Positions 12,893 to 15,727 of a DNA stretch of 15,727 nucleotides are shown piece after piece. The position numbers and the translations under genes are program-made. Under the pieces are notes generated by a model, which saw nothing but the letters and a program-made list of their open reading frames with translations, was not told where the DNA came from and searched no databases. The stretch is from the NCBI GenBank assembly GCA_937894665.1, contig CALAWF010000261.1:1-15727 (forward strand), given 5' to 3'. The DNA comes from an uncultured bacterium (GTDB lineage Bacteria > Cyanobacteriota > Vampirovibrionia > Gastranaerophilales > Gastranaerophilaceae). How positions within the stretch are numbered: the first letter of the stretch is position 1; the number at the start of each line of letters is the position of its first letter.

Positions 12893-14444
12893 CGAGTTCG
12901 CTATCAATTCTTAAAAATACTGGGTGAATTTCTTCTTTTGAAATCAATTTCCCAACTTTTAGATTTGTTGTTGTAACATCATCCAATTTTTTAGATATAT
13001 CGTAAGACAATTGTTTTGCCATATCAGAGGCAATATTTGGACAATATGGATAAATCAATGATGAAATTACACACATAATTTCTAAAACTGTTGAAAGAAC
13101 TTGACCACATTCAGTCATTTTTTCTTCTTTTGCAAGTGTCCAAGGAGCATTGTCTGTTACAAATTTATTTGTAGCATCAACAATTGAAATGATAGCTTGT
13201 GCTGCTTCTTGAATTTCAAAGTGGTTGAAATGATTTTCTACAATTTTAATAGTTCCTAATGCAGTTCTCAAAAGGCTTTCAGCTTCTTTAGAACGGTTAG
13301 TTAAAAATTCTTCTTTAATTTCACCATCAAAATATTTTACAAGCATTGAAAGGCTTCTGTTTAACAAGTTGCCCATGCTATTTGCAAGGTGAGCATTAAC
13401 TTTTTCTTTAAAGTCTAAGTCTGAATAATTTCCATCACGACCGCAAGGAGCTGATGTTGCCATATAATATCTGAATGCGTCAGGATGTTCTAAGTTATAG
13501 TGTTCTAGAACAGATGTTGGAGAAACTACGTTACCTAATGATTTTGACATTTTAGTTTCATCTATTGTAATCCAACCGTGAGCAAAAATGTGTTTTGGCA
13601 ATGGTAAATCTAAAGCCATCAAAATTCCAATCCAGTAAATGCTGTGGAATTTCAAAATATCTTTACCGATTACGTGAACATCAACCGGCCATAATTTTTT
13701 AAATTGTTCAGAAGGGTTTTCTGTATCATAACCAATAGCTGTGATGTAGTTTGAAAGTGCATCAATCCAAACATAGATTGATTGTTCTGGGTCATCAAGA
13801 ACATCAATACCCCAACCTACATTTGCTTTGTTTCTTGAAACAGAAATGTCTTGAATATCTTCCAATTGGTTTAGAACTTCATTTGCTCTGAAACTTGGAA
13901 CAATGAAATCAGGATGAGATTTGATATGATTCATAATCGCATCTTTATAAGATGATAATTTGAAGAAATAATTTTCTTCTTTTACTACTTCAGGTTTTTT
14001 CAAGTGGTCAGGACATAATCCGTCTTCTGTCAAATCTTTTGGATTTAAAAAGCATTCACAACCTGAACAGTATAAACCTTCGTATTCGTGTTTATAAATA
14101 TCACCTTTTTCAACAAGTTTTTTGAAGATTTTTTGAACAACTTTTTCGTGATCTTCATCTGTTGTACGGATAAATCTATTATAATTAATGTCTAGTGCTT
14201 TCCACGCATCTTTAAATTTTTGTGCGTTTTCATCGCATAACTGTTTTGGTGTTTTGCCTTGAGCAGCAGAAGTTTTTTGGATTTTAATTCCGTGTTCATC
14301 TGTACCGGTTAAGAAAAACAAATTATCTGTTCTTTGAGAAAAATGTCTTGCAATAATATCTGACAAGATTTTTTCGTATGCGTGTCCAATGTGTGGAGCT
14401 CCATTAACATAATCAATTGCGGTAGTTAAATAAAATTTATCCAT
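12873..14444 (-). CDS. metG: Methionyl-tRNA synthetase
   Basis: This cytoplasmic class I synthetase charges initiator and elongator tRNA-Met. At 523 residues it is the short form without the C-terminal EMAPII-like tRNA-binding domain. It shows the HIGH motif as PHIGHAYE (17-24), TGTDEHG (46-52), KMSKS (298-302, in TKMSKSLGN) and a connective-peptide metal site with C126, C129, C144 and H147 (CSGC ... CPDH). The anticodon-binding helical domain is the C-terminal part (about 360-510), with the expected NAPWTLAKE motif (434-442). The start is the ATG at 14444 with AGGG upstream. No T-box leader is seen. Downstream on the same strand comes the 25-codon ORF. Confidence 0.98.
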   Translation of the reverse strand: MDKFYLTTAIDYVNGAPHIGHAYEKILSDIIARHFSQRTDNLFFLTGTDEHGIKIQKTSAAQGKTPKQLCDENAQKFKDAWKALDINYNRFIRTTDEDHEKVVQKIFKKLVEKGDIYKHEYEGLYCSGCECFLNPKDLTEDGLCPDHLKKPEVVKEENYFFKLSSYKDAIMNHIKSHPDFIVPSFRANEVLNQLEDIQDISVSRNKANVGWGIDVLDDPEQSIYVWIDALSNYITAIGYDTENPSEQFKKLWPVDVHVIGKDILKFHSIYWIGILMALDLPLPKHIFAHGWITIDETKMSKSLGNVVSPTSVLEHYNLEHPDAFRYYMATSAPCGRDGNYSDLDFKEKVNAHLANSMGNLLNRSLSMLVKYFDGEIKEEFLTNRSKEAESLLRTALGTIKIVENHFNHFEIQEAAQAIISIVDATNKFVTDNAPWTLAKEEKMTECGQVLSTVLEIMCVISSLIYPYCPNIASDMAKQLSYDISKKLDDVTTTNLKVGKLISKEEIHPVFLRIDSELADKSKK

Positions 14445-14473
14445 TTATCATTTCCCTTTTTATTATTTAGTAA

Positions 14474-14500
14474 ATTATATCTAAATCTTAGCACAAACAA
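14474..14500 (-). promoter_or_regulatory. Possible promoter of metG
   Basis: On the - strand, TTGTTT (14500-14495), a short 15-base spacer and a consensus TATAAT (14479-14474) predict a start near 14467 and a leader of about 23 bases. The -10 box is good; the spacing is poor. A run of seven G (14501-14507 on the + strand) lies just upstream. Confidence 0.45.
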
Positions 14501-14601
14501 GGGGGGGAGTTTATAGATAATATTAGCTTTCTAAAAATAGGCAATTTTTTCAGGCAAAAATACTTTATATATATGTAGGTAAAATATAAAGGAATAGTAT
14601 T

Positions 14602-15045
14602 ATGTCTGAAAATTGGGTTACAGCTTTGGATGGTTTAGCTGCCGGTGGGGTAATTGATTTTGATGCTCCTGCATATTTGTTAGACCAACCTGCAAGATAT
14701 GTTGGTCATCCGCAGTTGGCGGAATTACCAATGACAAATATCTCTCTTCTGCCGGAAGGAACAAAGATTAAGCCTTTGCCTAAAGAAGATGAGTTTCAAC
14801 ATTCTGACGGTAATCTTGTTCAAAATCCTAAATGGAAAAAGGTTTTAACAGGTTTGCTTGTTGCTGGTGGTGTTACGGCAGGGGTCGTTGGAATATTATC
14901 TCATCGTGGCAAAATTGATTTGTCTAAAATTAAATCTAAAATCAAAATGCCTGAAATGTCAGGTGTAAAAAATGCTGGTAAAACGGTCTTGAATTATATC
15001 AAAAAGCCGTTCCAATTTATTGCAAGCAAATTTAAAAAGCCGTAG
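14602..15045 (+). CDS. Small basic single-pass membrane protein, unknown function
   Basis: The 147-residue protein has AAGGA nine bases before its ATG. The first 75 residues are polar and slightly acidic, with a Pro-rich stretch. A Gly/Val/Ala-rich membrane helix spans about 81-99 (VLTGLLVAGGVTAGVVGIL). After it come 48 residues with about 14 lysines and few acids (DLSKIKSKIKMPEM ... KKPFQFIASKFKKP), expected to lie in the cytoplasm or bind an acidic partner. There is no N-terminal signal. The family is not recognised. It converges with the export ATPase gene at 7 bases with no terminator between, so the two mRNAs may overlap. Confidence 0.8.
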   Translation: MSENWVTALDGLAAGGVIDFDAPAYLLDQPARYVGHPQLAELPMTNISLLPEGTKIKPLPKEDEFQHSDGNLVQNPKWKKVLTGLLVAGGVTAGVVGILSHRGKIDLSKIKSKIKMPEMSGVKNAGKTVLNYIKKPFQFIASKFKKP

Positions 15046-15052
15046 GTCTTAA

Positions 15053-15727
15053 TTAAATATCTACTCCTTGCATCATATCAACGAGTTGTTTGATTGTACC
15101 TTCCATAGTTACGCTATCGGATGTTCTTTGCTGAAGAAAAGCGTTAACTTTTGGCATCATTTGGATTGCAATATCCAGTTTAGGATTAGAGCCTGGTTGG
15201 TACATACCTACATCGATTAAATCCTTATTTTCTCTGTACATTGATAATATAGTTCTCAATTTTCCGGCAGCAGCCTTGTGTTCTGGTGAAGCTATAGCAC
15301 TCATCAAACGGGAAATACTACCCAAAACATCAATCGCCGGATAGTGGTTTGATTCGGCAACTTTTCTTGATAAGAAAATGTGTCCGTCAACAATACCACG
15401 CACAATATCTACGATTGGGTCAGAAATATCATCCCCTTCCATAAGTACGGTATATAGTGCAGTGATTGAACCTTTTGGACTGTTACCTGCTCGTTCAAGA
15501 ACTTTTTGCAACCATGAGAAAATTGAAGGCGGATAACCTTTCATTGTTGGAGGTTCTCCGAGTGATAAACCTACTTCACGTCCTGCCATAGCACAACGAG
15601 TTACGGTATCTGTCATCAAGAATACTTTTTTGCCTTGATCTCTAAAATATTCGCAAACGGCAGTTGCTGTGAGTAGTGCTTTTTGACGAATTAGTGGTGG
15701 TTGGTCGCCGGTAGAGCATACAAGGAT
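15053..15727 (-). CDS. Flagellar/type III export ATPase (FliI/SctN family), N-terminal part outside window
   Basis: The enzyme is the cytoplasmic hexameric ATPase that drives unfolding and export through a flagellar or injectisome type III apparatus. The frame is open to the window edge, so the start and P-loop lie beyond it; 224 C-terminal residues are visible of about 440. Diagnostic blocks are STGDQPPLIRQKALLTATAV, YFRDQGKKVFLMTDTVTR (Walker B region), AMAGREVGLSLGEPPTMKGY, LERAGNSPKGSITALYTVL, EGDDISDPI and DGHIFLSR. These match FliI/YscN rather than F1-beta. The C-terminal YQPGSNPKLDIAI segment looks more like FliI. Substitutions such as Cys in TRCAM and Gly in AMAGRE for the usual Phe and Gln are mild. 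Flagellar or non-flagellar use cannot be decided here. Confidence 0.93.
   Translation of the reverse strand: MLVCSTGDQPPLIRQKALLTATAVCEYFRDQGKKVFLMTDTVTRCAMAGREVGLSLGEPPTMKGYPPSIFSWLQKVLERAGNSPKGSITALYTVLMEGDDISDPIVDIVRGIVDGHIFLSRKVAESNHYPAIDVLGSISRLMSAIASPEHKAAAGKLRTILSMYRENKDLIDVGMYQPGSNPKLDIAIQMMPKVNAFLQQRTSDSVTMEGTIKQLVDMMQGVDI

Noticed and set aside
14501..14507. Run of seven G before metG as a G-quadruplex or slip site
   Set aside because: A single homopolymer run with no neighbouring G tracts; it may simply be a variable-length run or a sequencing artefact.
14445..14601. T-box or other leader regulation of metG
   Set aside because: The predicted leader is about 23 bases and no specifier or antiterminator structure is visible.
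1..15727. tRNA, rRNA, CRISPR arrays, insertion sequences, phage genes
   Set aside because: No cloverleaf, regularly spaced repeats, transposase, integrase or phage-like genes were seen on either strand.

Overview
The window is AT-rich bacterial DNA with short intergenic gaps, good Shine-Dalgarno sites and many sigma70-like promoters. The fatty-acid genes, the short-form MetG, and several lineage-restricted-looking small proteins (a CPHG...CPIC zinc-knuckle type, membrane/coiled-coil proteins, Q/S/E-rich proteins) suggest an uncultured gut-type bacterium. My best guess is the non-photosynthetic cyanobacterial sister lineage (Gastranaerophilales/Melainabacteria-like). That placement is inference from style and recall, not proven by any marker here.

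Positions 1-5700 hold a type II fatty-acid synthesis cluster on the + strand: fabH (5' end missing), a MarR-family regulator, fabD, fabG, acpP and fabF. A short Ser/Gln/Glu-rich gene lies on the - strand between fabH and the regulator. The cluster is cut into several transcription units by clear intrinsic terminators and promoters (fabH | marR | fabD-fabG | acpP-fabF). A hairpin lies between acpP and fabF. The MarR gene sits where Firmicutes carry fabT, and its upstream region has a perfect 18-bp palindrome, so it may control this pathway.

Positions 5700-8650 carry an exported TPR protein with a tyrosine-rich tail, a 324-base gene-free stretch with a locally GC-rich, repeat-like island, and three small unknown genes (7396-7704 -, 7823-8218 +, 8234-8614 -).

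Positions 8750-11630 hold a three-gene operon of unknown function: a zinc-knuckle protein, a multi-pass membrane protein overlapping it by 17 bases, and a CxxC/helical-repeat protein. It is preceded by a consensus promoter and a roughly 140-base structured leader. The leader ends in a hairpin that is at once an intrinsic terminator and a trap for the ribosome binding site, with an alternative pairing to the 5' end of the transcript. This looks like a riboswitch or attenuator of a class I do not recognise.

Positions 11616-15727 hold an OppD/DppD-type ABC ATPase (-, probably leaderless mRNA), metG (-), a small basic membrane protein (+) and the C-terminal half of a FliI/SctN-type export ATPase (-). 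Between oppD and metG is an unusual unit: a 25-codon ORF on the - strand with a perfect Shine-Dalgarno and a leader able to mask it, overlapped by an antisense RNA with its own promoter and terminator on the + strand. This architecture matches a type I toxin-antitoxin locus and, with the 8.8-kb leader RNA, is the best candidate for something undescribed.
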